DNA from: an uncultured Clostridia bacterium
GTDB taxonomy: Bacteria; Bacillota; Clostridia; Oscillospirales; Ruminococcaceae
Reading direction: 5' to 3'
DNA: 35,783 bases
Assembly: GCA_945873955.1 (NCBI GenBank)
Contig: CAMCFA010000022.1
Coordinates: 1-35,783, forward strand
The position numbers and the translations under genes were made by a program. Position 1 is the stretch's first letter, and every line of letters begins with the position of its first letter. The notes beneath the pieces were generated by a model that ran no database searches, was not told where the DNA came from, and saw nothing but the letters and a program-made list of their open reading frames with translations. Shown here one piece after another: positions 18,034-26,252 of the stretch.

Positions 18034-19854
18034 CTAATCTGCCAGCTTTGCGCACATTGCCGCCCTGTCCAGCCCGAACATTTCAAGCTGCTGTGAGATA
18101 CTTCCGGCGGGAACGAACTGTCCGTCCACGCCTGCTATCTCATATCTGCCGGAATAACCCAGCTCAAGCAGCGCCGCGCCGAATCGCTCCGCGATACCGC
18201 CCTGAAGGATACCCTCCTCAAAGAACACTATCCGCCGGTAGCACAGCGCCTTTTCCAGCGCTTCCTGCGGTATGGGGGATATTTTCACCAGACGCAGCCA
18301 GTCCACCGGTGCGCCTTTCTGTGATGCCTCACGAGCTGCGGCGGTCATTTCCGCAGACAGCCTGCCGTAGCTCACCGCGAGAGTTTTGCCGTTCCTGCCG
18401 GAGTAGTCGAAATTGACCGAGGGCTGCACGGTAACTGACGGCTCAGTGCCCTTTGCATAGCGCACCGCAGCCACTCCGTCGGTGTTGTAGAGTGCTTCGG
18501 ACAGACACAGCCGCAGCTCGTCGCAGCTTGCCGGGGAGAATACCGTGGTGTTCGGCACAGAAGCCAGCATTGCCGCGTCAAATATACCTTGATGAGTTTC
18601 GCCGTCCTCCCCGGTGAATCCCGCACGGTCTATCGCGAACACAACGTGGGTGTTTTCGATTGCGCAGTCGTGAATTATCTGGTCGTACCCGCGCTGCAAA
18701 AACGTTGAATATACCGCGAACACCGGAAGCATACCCTCCACCGCAAGCCCGGCGGCGAAAGTCACAGCGTGCTGTTCCGCGATACCAACGTCAAAGAAGC
18801 GCTCACCGCAGGCGGTTTTGAAGTAATTCATACCGGTGGCGTATTTCATGGCGGCGGTGATACCGCAGATACGGCTGTCGGATTTTCCAAGCCGTTCCAG
18901 CTCCCGCCCGAACGCTTCGGTAAAGGTTTCCGCCTGACTTACCGCCGCGTGCTTTGCGGGGACTGCGTGATATTCGCCGGGGTTTTCCTCTGCGGGCTTC
19001 CAGCCCTTGCCCTTTGTGGTGAACACATGCACGACGCAGGGGCGGCGCATGAGCTTCGCGAGGTTCAGCGCTTCAATGAGGTCCTCAAGGTTATGTCCGT
19101 TCACCGGTCCGATATACTGGAATCCGAAGTTCTCGAACATGTTGCTGCTGTCGTATATCGCGTCCTTGATGAGGTTTTTGGCGGTGCGGAGGGTGTTTTC
19201 TAGCTTGTCGCCGACCACCGGAACAGCGGAAAGCACTGATTTTACATGCTCCTTCGCGCAGTAGTACTTCCTCGTTGAGCGGATATGCGCCAGATATCTC
19301 GCCAGCGCCCCGGTGCTTTTGGATATGGACATGGCGTTGTCGTTGAGTATCACCACCAGCGGTGCACGGCTCTTTCCGGCGTTGTTAAGCCCCTCGTAAG
19401 CCATACCGCCGGTGAGTGCGCCGTCGCCGATGACCGCCGCAACGCTGCCGTGCCTGCCCTGTAATCTCATGGCGGAGGCAATACCGTAGGCGGCGGAAAT
19501 AGAGGTGCTGCTGTGTCCCGAAATGAACGCGTCCGCGGGGGACTCGCTGCGCCGGGTGAACCCGGAGATACCGTCCTTGCTGCGAAGGGTGCTGAATTCG
19601 GAATACCGCCCGGTGAGCAGCTTGTGGGCGTATGCCTGATGTCCCACGTCCCACAGTATACGGTCGGTTTTTACGTCAAAAACAAAATGCAGCGCCGCCG
19701 TCAGCTCCACCGTGCCGAGGTTAGAGGACAGATGTCCCCCGGTTTCGGAAACGGTGTTCAGAATACAGCGCCGCAGCTCACGGCATAGCTCTTTCAGCTC
19801 CGGCAGGGTCATGCCGGAGATCTTGTCGTGATTTATCTCATCGTCTAATATCAT
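18034..19854 (-). CDS. dxs: 1-deoxy-D-xylulose-5-phosphate synthase
   Basis: The thiamine-diphosphate enzyme that joins pyruvate and glyceraldehyde 3-phosphate, first step of the MEP isoprenoid pathway. It has 606 residues, near family length. Motifs are SSNLGTVELTAALHFVF near the N-terminus, the cofactor motif GDGALTGGMAYEGLNNAG with Asp and Asn for the metal, FDVGIAEQHAVTFAAGLA (catalytic Glu), and the DRAGFTGEDGETHQG block. Strong GGGAGG site. It lies near ispA in the same transcription unit, so precursor supply and prenyl chain synthesis are co-expressed. Confidence 0.97.
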   Translation of the reverse strand: MILDDEINHDKISGMTLPELKELCRELRRCILNTVSETGGHLSSNLGTVELTAALHFVFDVKTDRILWDVGHQAYAHKLLTGRYSEFSTLRSKDGISGFTRRSESPADAFISGHSSTSISAAYGIASAMRLQGRHGSVAAVIGDGALTGGMAYEGLNNAGKSRAPLVVILNDNAMSISKSTGALARYLAHIRSTRKYYCAKEHVKSVLSAVPVVGDKLENTLRTAKNLIKDAIYDSSNMFENFGFQYIGPVNGHNLEDLIEALNLAKLMRRPCVVHVFTTKGKGWKPAEENPGEYHAVPAKHAAVSQAETFTEAFGRELERLGKSDSRICGITAAMKYATGMNYFKTACGERFFDVGIAEQHAVTFAAGLAVEGMLPVFAVYSTFLQRGYDQIIHDCAIENTHVVFAIDRAGFTGEDGETHQGIFDAAMLASVPNTTVFSPASCDELRLCLSEALYNTDGVAAVRYAKGTEPSVTVQPSVNFDYSGRNGKTLAVSYGRLSAEMTAAAREASQKGAPVDWLRLVKISPIPQEALEKALCYRRIVFFEEGILQGGIAERFGAALLELGYSGRYEIAGVDGQFVPAGSISQQLEMFGLDRAAMCAKLAD

Positions 19855-19887
19855 CTTATCCTCCCGGAACGATCATCGTTTCTCGCC

Positions 19888-20379
19888 TTACGGCAGCGGA
19901 AATACCATTGCGATGATTATTCCCAGCAGAGCGCCGGCAAGCACTTCGATAGGCTTGTGTCCGAGGAACTCTTTGAATTCCTTCTGGTCTGCCAGTTCTT
20001 CCAGCTTGTCGTCACGTTCCTCGCCGCTTAGCTTGGATATTTCGTCGTCCATTTCGTCGATGACCTTGCGCAGACGGTTCAGCTCTTTTCCGTGAAGCCC
20101 GGCATTGTAGCGGACGCTAAGAGCGTCGTATATTACTATGCCCAGTATCATTATGGACAACGCGAACGTGGTGCTGGAATAACCCTCCACTCGCAGCAGA
20201 TAGAGCGCCACGGACACAACCAGCGCCGAATGTGACGACGGCATTCCTCCCGCACCGGTGATACGCTCCGGGTTAAAGGACTTTTCCTTTATCGCGTACA
20301 GCACAGTTTTTATTATCTGCGCTGAAATAAAGGATATTAGTCCGACAGAAATGATCGGATTCGCCATAAATATGTTCAT
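19888..20379 (-). CDS. Divergent PAP2 (DUF212/YuiD-like) membrane protein
   Basis: A 163-residue integral membrane protein with about four hydrophobic segments (near residues 8-27, 55-75, 78-100 and 143-163). The conserved GGMPSSHSALVVSVA motif is the remnant of the PAP2 phosphatase signature and the reason the family is called divergent PAP2. Members are widespread in Firmicutes and in plants; the activity is unproven. Between dxs and ispA, a role in polyprenyl-phosphate metabolism is an attractive guess and no more. A central hydrophilic segment (about 104-138) is rich in Lys, Asp and Glu. The ribosome binding site is GGAGGG. Confidence 0.85.
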   Translation of the reverse strand: MNIFMANPIISVGLISFISAQIIKTVLYAIKEKSFNPERITGAGGMPSSHSALVVSVALYLLRVEGYSSTTFALSIMILGIVIYDALSVRYNAGLHGKELNRLRKVIDEMDDEISKLSGEERDDKLEELADQKEFKEFLGHKPIEVLAGALLGIIIAMVFPLP

Positions 20380-20401
20380 TTATAAAAGATCCCTCCGGGC
20401 G

Positions 20402-21298
20402 TCAATAATTTCGTTCAAGCAGGAGCCGGGTAAGTCCCTCCAGAAACTCTCTGTCGGGGAATACGGACAGCGCCTCGGCTGCTTCTTCCGTGAGCCGCGC
20501 AGCCTCGCTGCGTGCCTTGTCGATACCAACCAGTGCGGCGTAGGTGTACTTGCCGCTTTCCTTGTCGCTGCCGACAGGCTTGCCAAGCAGCTTTTCGTCG
20601 GCGGTAACATCGAGGATATCGTCGATTATCTGGAACGCAAGCCCCAGCTTCCGCGCGTAAGTCCCCGCCGCAAGCTGAAGGTCAGCGCCGCCGCCCGCTG
20701 CGATAACTCCGGCGCGGCAGCAGAATTCCAGCAGAGCGCCGGTTTTCATGCGGTACATTTCCAAAAGTACGTTCTCCGGGAGCTGTTTGCCCTCGTTTTC
20801 CGTGTCGATCACCTGACCGCCGATCATGCCGTAGATCCCCGCCTGTTCGCCGAGCAGGGAGATGATCTTCAGCGCAGCGTTCTGGGACAAAGTCCCTTTC
20901 AGCCCTGCCTTGGCTATCACCTCCGCCGGGAGTATCGCGAGAGCGTCACCGGCAAGCAGCGCGTTGGCTTCGCCGAACGCCTTGTGGCAGCTTGGCTTCC
21001 CGCGGCGCATGTCGTCGTTGTCCATGCAGGGCAGATCGTCGTGTATCAGCGAGAACGTGTGCATCATTTCTATCGCGCACGCCACCGGCAGCGCCGTTTC
21101 CGGCTCACCGCCGCATGCCCGGCAGAACTCCATTACCAGCGCCGGTCTGATGCGCTTTCCTCCGGCGGTAAGACTGTGCCGTGCCGCTAGGATAACGTTT
21201 TTTTGCAGGCACTCCCTTTCCGGGAGATACGCGTCAATAGCGCGTTCGGTCATTTCTGCGTAGTCCAGCAGCCGCTCCTTAACTGTTTCCTTATCCAA
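20402..21298 (-). CDS. ispA: Polyprenyl synthetase, farnesyl diphosphate synthase type
   Basis: Condenses isopentenyl diphosphate with allylic diphosphates to make farnesyl (or geranylgeranyl) diphosphate. At 298 residues it carries the first Asp-rich motif DDLPCMDNDDMRRGKPSCHK and the second DDILDVTAD, plus GGKRIRPALV near residue 47. The residues before the first motif (MHTFSLIHDDL) lack a pair of bulky aromatics at positions -4/-5 as in typical bacterial FPP synthases, so chain length cannot be fixed by eye. The start is TTG at 21298, 14 bases after xseB, with only a weak Shine-Dalgarno. Confidence 0.93.
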   Translation of the reverse strand: MDKETVKERLLDYAEMTERAIDAYLPERECLQKNVILAARHSLTAGGKRIRPALVMEFCRACGGEPETALPVACAIEMMHTFSLIHDDLPCMDNDDMRRGKPSCHKAFGEANALLAGDALAILPAEVIAKAGLKGTLSQNAALKIISLLGEQAGIYGMIGGQVIDTENEGKQLPENVLLEMYRMKTGALLEFCCRAGVIAAGGGADLQLAAGTYARKLGLAFQIIDDILDVTADEKLLGKPVGSDKESGKYTYAALVGIDKARSEAARLTEEAAEALSVFPDREFLEGLTRLLLERNY

Positions 21299-21312
21299 CT
21301 CAAACCCTGCCT

Positions 21313-21492
21313 TTACTCCGCAGCTTCCAGCTTTTCAACCTGAAGTCTTGCGTTCTGAATGTATTCTCTGCACTGCTTCGTAAGCTCTGCGGCTTCGGCG
21401 TACAGCTTCATCGACTGCTCAAGGGAAAGCTCTCCGCTGCTCATCAGCCTGGAGATCTCCGCCAGTCTGCTCATTGCCTTTTCAAAATCCAT
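21313..21492 (-). CDS. xseB: Exonuclease VII small subunit
   Basis: A 59-codon gene. Translation gives MDFEKAMSRLAEISRLMSSG then ELSLEQSMKLYAEAAELTKQ and CREYIQNARLQVEKLEAAE, the typical helical XseB pattern with the conserved L-E-x-S-L-x-x-Y-x-x-G-like core (here ELSLEQSMKLYAEAAEL). The small subunit binds the helical arm of XseA to form the single-strand-specific exonuclease VII. GAGG precedes the ATG, and the gene lies between xseA (nine bases) and ispA. Confidence 0.95.
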   Translation of the reverse strand: MDFEKAMSRLAEISRLMSSGELSLEQSMKLYAEAAELTKQCREYIQNARLQVEKLEAAE

Positions 21493-21501
21493 ATCATTAC
21501 C

Positions 21502-22710
21502 TCATTCTGCGGGGATTATCTTAGTTACCTGCGCTTTCACTGCGCCCTCTGCCAGCTTTACAGTAATTTCGTCGCCGGGGGAGAGCTGCTTTGCGCTGGT
21601 GACTATCCCGGCTTCGCTGCTGGTCAGCGAGTAGCCTCTAGCCAGCACCCCAAGCGGATTCAGCGCGGAAATCACCTCCGCGTTGGCGATAACGCTGCGC
21701 TCCGCCCTGTCCAGCTTTGAGTGCATAGCCGTGCGTATACGGGCGGAAAGTTCGTCCAGCCTCTGGGCGGCGCTGTTCAGCCTGCTTATGGGCGACAGCG
21801 CAGAGATAAGCTCCATGCGCGAGCTAAGCGCCCGGTCATATTCGGAAAGCCTGCGCAGCATGTCGGTGCGAATACGCGACATAGCGCCGTCTATTGCCGA
21901 CATCACCACGCTGATATCCGGCACGGCAAGCTCCGCCGCCGCGGACGGGGTAGGCGCTCTGGTATCGGCGACAAGATCCGCAATGGTGAAATCCGTCTGA
22001 TGTCCAACCGCGGAAATGGTGGGGATCCTGCTGGAATAAACCGCCCGCGCGACCACTTCTGAGTTGAACGCGCTGAGATCCTCCGCCGAACCGCCGCCCC
22101 TGCCGAAGATAAGCACATCAGCCCCGGAGCCCTGCGCACGGACTATCGCCGCCGCAATGGATTCCGCCGCGCCAACGCCCTGCACCTGCGCCGGAATGAC
22201 TGTCAGCCTTACCACCGGGCAGCGCCGGGAAATAACGTTGATTACGTCCTGCAATGCCGCCGCCCCGGCTGAGGTCACCACCGCGACCCGCTTAGGCATT
22301 TTCGGCAGAGGGCGGTTCTGATTGAACAAGCCCTGCGCCTCCAGCCGCTTTTTCAGCTCCTCCAGCGCCTGCGCCTGTTCTCCTGCGCCGTCCGGCTGAA
22401 TGTCTGAGCAGTAGATCTGGTACACGCCGTTAGGCTCATAGACGCCTATCCCGCCGTAGCAGATCACCTTGTCGCCGCTTTGGGGGCTGAATTTCAGCCT
22501 TTCAGCAGCGTCGGCGAACATCACGGCTTTTAGCTGGGTCTTTTCGTCCTTCAGCGTGAAGTAGAGATGTCCGGTCTTGTAGTGGCAGGTGAAATTCGAT
22601 ATCTCACCCCGGACTGCGACATTCGCAAGCCGCTTGTCCCCCTTGATTAGCATACCCACCACGCGGTTCACCTGTGAAACGGTGACAATGGGCGGATCAA
22701 TCCCGGGCAT
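21502..22710 (-). CDS. xseA: Exonuclease VII large subunit
   Basis: The catalytic subunit of exonuclease VII, which degrades single-stranded DNA from both ends. ATG 22710 is preferred over the TTG at 22725 because GAGGAG lies seven bases before it; the product is 402 residues. An N-terminal OB fold (about 10-100; VRGEISNFTCHYKTGHLYFTLK) is followed by the catalytic core with VVTSAGAAALQDVINVISRR, GRGGGSAEDLSAFNSE and SAVGHQTDFTIADLVADTRAPTP, split by coiled-coil arms, then a C-terminal beta segment with LARGYSLT. It overlaps the end of nusB by 14 bases. Confidence 0.96.
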   Translation of the reverse strand: MPGIDPPIVTVSQVNRVVGMLIKGDKRLANVAVRGEISNFTCHYKTGHLYFTLKDEKTQLKAVMFADAAERLKFSPQSGDKVICYGGIGVYEPNGVYQIYCSDIQPDGAGEQAQALEELKKRLEAQGLFNQNRPLPKMPKRVAVVTSAGAAALQDVINVISRRCPVVRLTVIPAQVQGVGAAESIAAAIVRAQGSGADVLIFGRGGGSAEDLSAFNSEVVARAVYSSRIPTISAVGHQTDFTIADLVADTRAPTPSAAAELAVPDISVVMSAIDGAMSRIRTDMLRRLSEYDRALSSRMELISALSPISRLNSAAQRLDELSARIRTAMHSKLDRAERSVIANAEVISALNPLGVLARGYSLTSSEAGIVTSAKQLSPGDEITVKLAEGAVKAQVTKIIPAE

Positions 22711-23113
22711 TTTCGATCTCCTCAAGGCAGGAATTCAGCACGCCGTTGATAAAGCCGCAGTCCTGCTTGTATGCGTACTTCTTGCCCAGCTCGACAGCTT
22801 CGTTTATCGCCGCCGCGCCGGGTACCTTGTCGTCGTACTTTATCTCATATATCGCGATCTTCATGATCACAAGGTTCACTTTGGAGATACGCGCCACCGA
22901 TCTCGTGGTGCTGAATTTTGAGATGAGCGCGGTGATCTCCTCGTCGTGCGCCAGCACTCCGCGGACTATCGCGTCGGTCTCGTGGTTTCTCGCCAGCCCG
23001 AACGCTTCCTCGTCAGCCTCGGTGATCTCCTGCGGGGTCTGCCCGAAAAGGGTCTGGTAAAGTATAATGAATGCGCCCTCGCGCACTTCTCGTCTTGTCA
23101 GCTTTTCTTCCAT
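22697..23113 (-). CDS. nusB: Transcription antitermination factor NusB
   Basis: An all-helical 138-residue protein that binds boxA RNA with NusE (ribosomal protein S10) to promote antitermination in rRNA operons. The start MEEKLTRREVREGAFIILYQ fits the family N-terminus (RRxAREaAlqiLYq pattern), and the end has the usual AAINEAVELGKKYA...FINGVLN signature. Shine-Dalgarno is weak (AAGGCG). It lies 15 bases after the Asp23-type gene and overlaps xseA, an arrangement known from many Clostridia. Confidence 0.94.
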   Translation of the reverse strand: MEEKLTRREVREGAFIILYQTLFGQTPQEITEADEEAFGLARNHETDAIVRGVLAHDEEITALISKFSTTRSVARISKVNLVIMKIAIYEIKYDDKVPGAAAINEAVELGKKYAYKQDCGFINGVLNSCLEEIENARD

Positions 23114-23128
23114 ATCTGTCTGTGCGCC

Positions 23129-23479
23129 TTATTCAGCGCTCTCCTTGAATTTTATTCCGGCAACGTTTACGTCAACCTTTGTCACGGTGAAATTTGTCAT
23201 GCTCTGTATCGCGGATTTTATGCTTTTCTGGACGCTTTCTGCAACGTTCACCGCGTTGTAGCCCTCCATTACCACGATGTCGGCATGAATTTCCGCGGTG
23301 TCAGCGCCCAGCTTTGCCCGGACGGGACCCAGTACCTTTGACTTCGTGTTGGACGGCGCGGGAGCCTGCCCCTTGCAGTATACTCCGTCTATTTCCGCCG
23401 CGGCAAGCTCCGCCATTTTAACTATCACGCTGTCGGAGACCTTGATAGTCCCGACGGGCTTGAATGATTTTTTATCCAT
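23129..23479 (-). CDS. Asp23/Gls24 family protein
   Basis: A 116-residue protein of the Asp23/Gls24 (YqhY-like) family. The core VKMAELAAAEIDGVYCK and the VVMEGYNAVNVAESVQKSIKSAI region match the family pattern. YqhY-type members sit beside accB/accC or nusB in Firmicutes and have been linked to fatty acid synthesis control and envelope stress, which is interesting next to a LuxE/LuxC pair but proves nothing. It has a very strong ribosome binding site (GGGGAGG) and is the first gene of the long minus-strand transcription unit. No membrane segment or export signal is seen. Confidence 0.9.
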   Translation of the reverse strand: MDKKSFKPVGTIKVSDSVIVKMAELAAAEIDGVYCKGQAPAPSNTKSKVLGPVRAKLGADTAEIHADIVVMEGYNAVNVAESVQKSIKSAIQSMTNFTVTKVDVNVAGIKFKESAE

Positions 23480-23533
23480 AAATACCTCCCCTTTCTTGAG
23501 TGTATAATAATGCGATTATATTCAATCTATTAT

Positions 23534-23562
23534 AGTATACCACAAATTCTGTTTTAGTTCAA
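23534..23562 (-). promoter_or_regulatory. Sigma-A promoter for asp23-nusB and downstream genes
   Basis: Minus-strand TTGAAC (23562-23557) and TATACT (23539-23534) are 17 bases apart; expected start is near 23527, giving a leader of about 48 bases. A second TATAAT-like hexamer lies three bases further. Confidence 0.8.
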
Positions 23563-23578
23563 GTATTTTTTTACTAAT

Positions 23579-23588
23579 ATTGTACAAT
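23579..23588. promoter_or_regulatory. Palindrome ATTGTACAAT between divergent promoters
   Basis: A perfect 10-base palindrome located between the minus-strand -35 (ends 23562) and the plus-strand -10 (23625). It could bind a dimeric regulator of one or both promoters. A 10-base palindrome in A/T-rich DNA can arise by chance. Confidence 0.35.
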
Positions 23589-23621
23589 GATTATTTTCCT
23601 CTTTCATTCCTGCCGGTAATA

Positions 23622-23630
23622 TGCTATAAT
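23622..23630 (+). promoter_or_regulatory. Extended -10 promoter for the luxE-luxC-like pair
   Basis: TGC directly followed by TATAAT (23625-23630) is a consensus extended -10; no good -35 is present at the right spacing. It shows that the ATG at 23632 is not a start codon and supports ATG 23674. Confidence 0.7.
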
Positions 23631-23673
23631 AATGTTTAAGAAAACCAATAAAACTGGATTCGGAGGGATAGAT

Positions 23674-24813
23674 ATGAGCTACATCGGCAGGCTTTTCAGA
23701 ATGAAAGACCCCTTTGACCTCACAGGAAGCGAACGGCTTTTTCTGAACGCAGTCCGGGAAAACTGCGGGTTTCAGTACCAGAACTGCCCGGAATACCGTA
23801 AAATACTTGACGGTGAGGGCTTTCACCCGGACATGCTCCGGGAATACAGCGACATCGAACGGCTGCCGTTTATCCCGACCCTGTTTTTGAAAAAACACCG
23901 AATGTACTCCATGCCGCAGCGTAAAATGCTGATACGCGCCACCTCCTCCGGCACAAGCGGCGCGTTCAGCGATATCGGATTTGAAGCCGGGGGACTGCTC
24001 TGCGGGCTGAACATGGTGCTGACCATAGCCCGGCGCTGGCGGCTGCTTTCGCCGATACCCTGCAACTATGTGGTAATGGGATACCGGCGGCACAAAAGCA
24101 GCAATGCCGCCGCGGCAAAGACCGCATACGGCTACACGCTGTTCGCGCCGGCACTCAGCAGGACCTACGCGCTGAAATACTCCGACGGGAAGTTCTCTCC
24201 CGACATTGACGGCGTGATAAACGCGATAGTCCGTCACAGCCGCTCCCGCTTTCCGCTGCGGTTTATCGGGTTTCCGTCCTACACCTATTTCGTGATGAAG
24301 CTCATGGAGGAGCGGGGTATCTCAGTAAAGCTGCCGAAGCGTTCTCTTATAATGCTTGGCGGCGGGTGGAAGCAGTTCTACAAGCAGCAGGCGGACAAGC
24401 AGGAATTCTACGCTTTAGCGAAGCGGGTGCTTGGAATCTCGGAGGACTGCATTATTGAAGCATACGGCGCGGTGGAGCACCCGATACTTTACTGCGACTG
24501 TAAGAACCACCACTTTCATGTCCCGGTTTACAGTCGGGTGGTAATTCGTGACGTTCATACGCTGAAACCTGTCCCGAACGGAACTCCCGGGCTTGTGAAC
24601 CTTGTAACTCCTATGATAAAAGCGACGCCGATACTCAGCGTGATGACCGACGACCTCGGAATAATGCACGACGGCGCGGAGTGCGGCTGCGGGATAAATT
24701 CGCCCTATTTTGAAATAATCGGCAGGGTAGGCTTGCATGACATCAAGACCTGCGCTGCCGGGGCTTCGGAGCTGCTTTCGGCGGCGGTTTCCGGCGGGGA
24801 GGTGCAGAAATGA
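23674..24813 (+). CDS. LuxE-like acyl-protein synthetase
   Basis: A 379-residue adenylating enzyme of the LuxE family, which activates fatty acids as acyl-AMP and moves the acyl group to its own cysteine, for reduction by LuxC. The P-loop-like ATP motif SSGTSG is at residues 91-96, the LGGGWKQF and EAYGAVEHP blocks of the adenylate fold are in the middle, and TDDLGIM follows. A cysteine at residue 360 (DIKTC), about 20 residues from the C-terminus, sits where LuxE proteins carry the acylated cysteine. Start ATG 23674 has GGAGG seven bases before it. The stop overlaps the next gene by four bases (ATGA), so the two products are made together. No luciferase (luxA/luxB) or luxD thioesterase gene is present. 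Confidence 0.88.
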   Translation: MSYIGRLFRMKDPFDLTGSERLFLNAVRENCGFQYQNCPEYRKILDGEGFHPDMLREYSDIERLPFIPTLFLKKHRMYSMPQRKMLIRATSSGTSGAFSDIGFEAGGLLCGLNMVLTIARRWRLLSPIPCNYVVMGYRRHKSSNAAAAKTAYGYTLFAPALSRTYALKYSDGKFSPDIDGVINAIVRHSRSRFPLRFIGFPSYTYFVMKLMEERGISVKLPKRSLIMLGGGWKQFYKQQADKQEFYALAKRVLGISEDCIIEAYGAVEHPILYCDCKNHHFHVPVYSRVVIRDVHTLKPVPNGTPGLVNLVTPMIKATPILSVMTDDLGIMHDGAECGCGINSPYFEIIGRVGLHDIKTCAAGASELLSAAVSGGEVQK

Positions 24814-26102
24814 TACTTGCTGGCGGTAAGATATATGAAACTTCTGAACAGCCGCGGCTGCTGGACAGTCTGGCAGGGGAGATATCACGCACCCGGCAGA
24901 CGCTGTCTCTCGACCCTGAAAAGGTGATTAATGCGGCGGATAAGCTGGGAAAACGCGCCGCAGCAGGGGAGTTCAGCGGCATGATATCGGAGTTCCTGCC
25001 GGATTTTCCGCAGGAATATCTGCGGCTCGCCGGTGAATATCTGAACGGGGAAAGCCTCCGTTTCCGGTTGAAACAGGAGCTTGGAGAGTACCCGGCGGCA
25101 TGTCGGACGATAGCGCCGCCCTACGGGCTGGAAAGCGCAGAGGTACGGCTGCTGCCGCTGGGGACGCTGTTCCACATAGCGGCGGGGAATATGGACGGGC
25201 TTCCGGCATTCAGCGTGCTGGAGGGGCTTCTCACCGGGAACGTCAACACTCTGAAGCTGCCGCAGGCGGACAACGGAATTACTGTGGAGATACTGCGCAG
25301 GCTGATAGAGATCGAGCCGGAGATATCGCCGTTCGTGTATGTTTTCGACACGCCCTCAACCGACGTCCCAGCCATGAAGCGAATGGCGGAGGTTTCAGAC
25401 GGGATAGTGGTCTGGGGCGGGGACGAGGCTGTAAGAGCGGTGCGGGCGCTGGCTCCTCCGGGTGCGAAGCTCATTGAATGGGGACACAAGCTGGGGTTCG
25501 CGTATATCTCCGGGTATGAGGACAAACCCGCAGAGCTTTCAGCGCTGGCGAAGCATATTATCGACACGCGGCAGCTTCTGTGCAGCTCCTGCCAGACTAT
25601 TTTTATTGACGCCGAGGACATGGAGGAGATAAGGGCGTTCTGCCGGGAATTCCTACCGTATCTTGAAGCGGCAGCGCACGAAGCTCCCGTCAATGATATC
25701 GGCGCGGCGGCGGAGATAACACTGCGGAAGTACTCTGCCCGGCTTGAGGAGCATATCGGCGCGGAAAAGTCCGGCAGGGAGGAATTCCGGGGCGAGAGGT
25801 GCAGCCTTACCGCCTGCCCTGACAGCCGGCTGGAGCTGTCGTACATGTACGGAAGCTGCCTTGTGAAGCCGCTGCCGCGGGAGCAAATCGTCACGGCGCT
25901 GCGGGAGTGCGCGGGCAATCTCCAGACCGTCGGGCTACTTTGCCGCCGGGAGAGCCGCGGCGAGCTCACGGATATCCTTGCGGCGGCGGGAGTAAACCGT
26001 ATCATGCGCGCCGGGAATATGTCGGTCAGCTTCTGCGGCGAGGCTCACGACGGGGAATACCCGCTGCGGAGGTACGTCCGGGTGGTGAATGTCGAGAAAT
26101 AA
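24810..26102 (+). CDS. LuxC-like acyl-CoA reductase
   Basis: A 430-residue NAD(P)H-dependent acyl reductase of the LuxC family, distantly related to aldehyde dehydrogenases. The nucleotide-binding half shows AAGNMDGLPAFSVLEGLLTG (about 124-143) and VVWGGDEAVRAVRALAPPG (about 200-218). The catalytic cysteine is most likely C258 in TRQLLCSSCQTIF, the family QxxCSSxQ pattern; C261 is adjacent. It accepts the acyl group from the LuxE-like partner and releases a fatty aldehyde. Cofactor and chain length cannot be read from the sequence. It shares four bases with the luxE-like gene and ends just before a hairpin. Confidence 0.9.
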   Translation: MILAGGKIYETSEQPRLLDSLAGEISRTRQTLSLDPEKVINAADKLGKRAAAGEFSGMISEFLPDFPQEYLRLAGEYLNGESLRFRLKQELGEYPAACRTIAPPYGLESAEVRLLPLGTLFHIAAGNMDGLPAFSVLEGLLTGNVNTLKLPQADNGITVEILRRLIEIEPEISPFVYVFDTPSTDVPAMKRMAEVSDGIVVWGGDEAVRAVRALAPPGAKLIEWGHKLGFAYISGYEDKPAELSALAKHIIDTRQLLCSSCQTIFIDAEDMEEIRAFCREFLPYLEAAAHEAPVNDIGAAAEITLRKYSARLEEHIGAEKSGREEFRGERCSLTACPDSRLELSYMYGSCLVKPLPREQIVTALRECAGNLQTVGLLCRRESRGELTDILAAAGVNRIMRAGNMSVSFCGEAHDGEYPLRRYVRVVNVEK

Positions 26103-26105
26103 AAA

Positions 26106-26135
26106 TACCGGCAGAGGATCTCTTCCCTGCCGGTA
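26106..26135. terminator. Hairpin after the luxC-like gene
   Basis: TACCGGCAG (26106-26114) pairs with CTGCCGGTA (26127-26135), with further pairing inside. There is no T tract on the plus side, but on the minus strand TTTTTA follows, so it is a better stop for transcripts coming from the mannan operon than for luxC. It lies three bases past the luxC stop codon. Confidence 0.55.
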
Positions 26136-26252
26136 AAATATTATAGGGTCAGATGAATCATTCCTTGAGAGCTTCTTCAACCGCAACTGCTCAAGAAGAA
26201 AGTTTCAACTCTTTCGTAAATATGTTGCCCACCCCCTAAAATGGCTTAGTAT

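Noticed and set aside
18034-18055. A longer TlyA start at 18055
   Set aside because: It overlaps the end of dxs, adds residues unlike the family and ignores the GGAGG before TTG 17980.
23674-26102. A bioluminescence (lux) operon
   Set aside because: Only the LuxE- and LuxC-like parts are present; no luciferase subunits or acyltransferase, and the organism appears to be an anaerobe.
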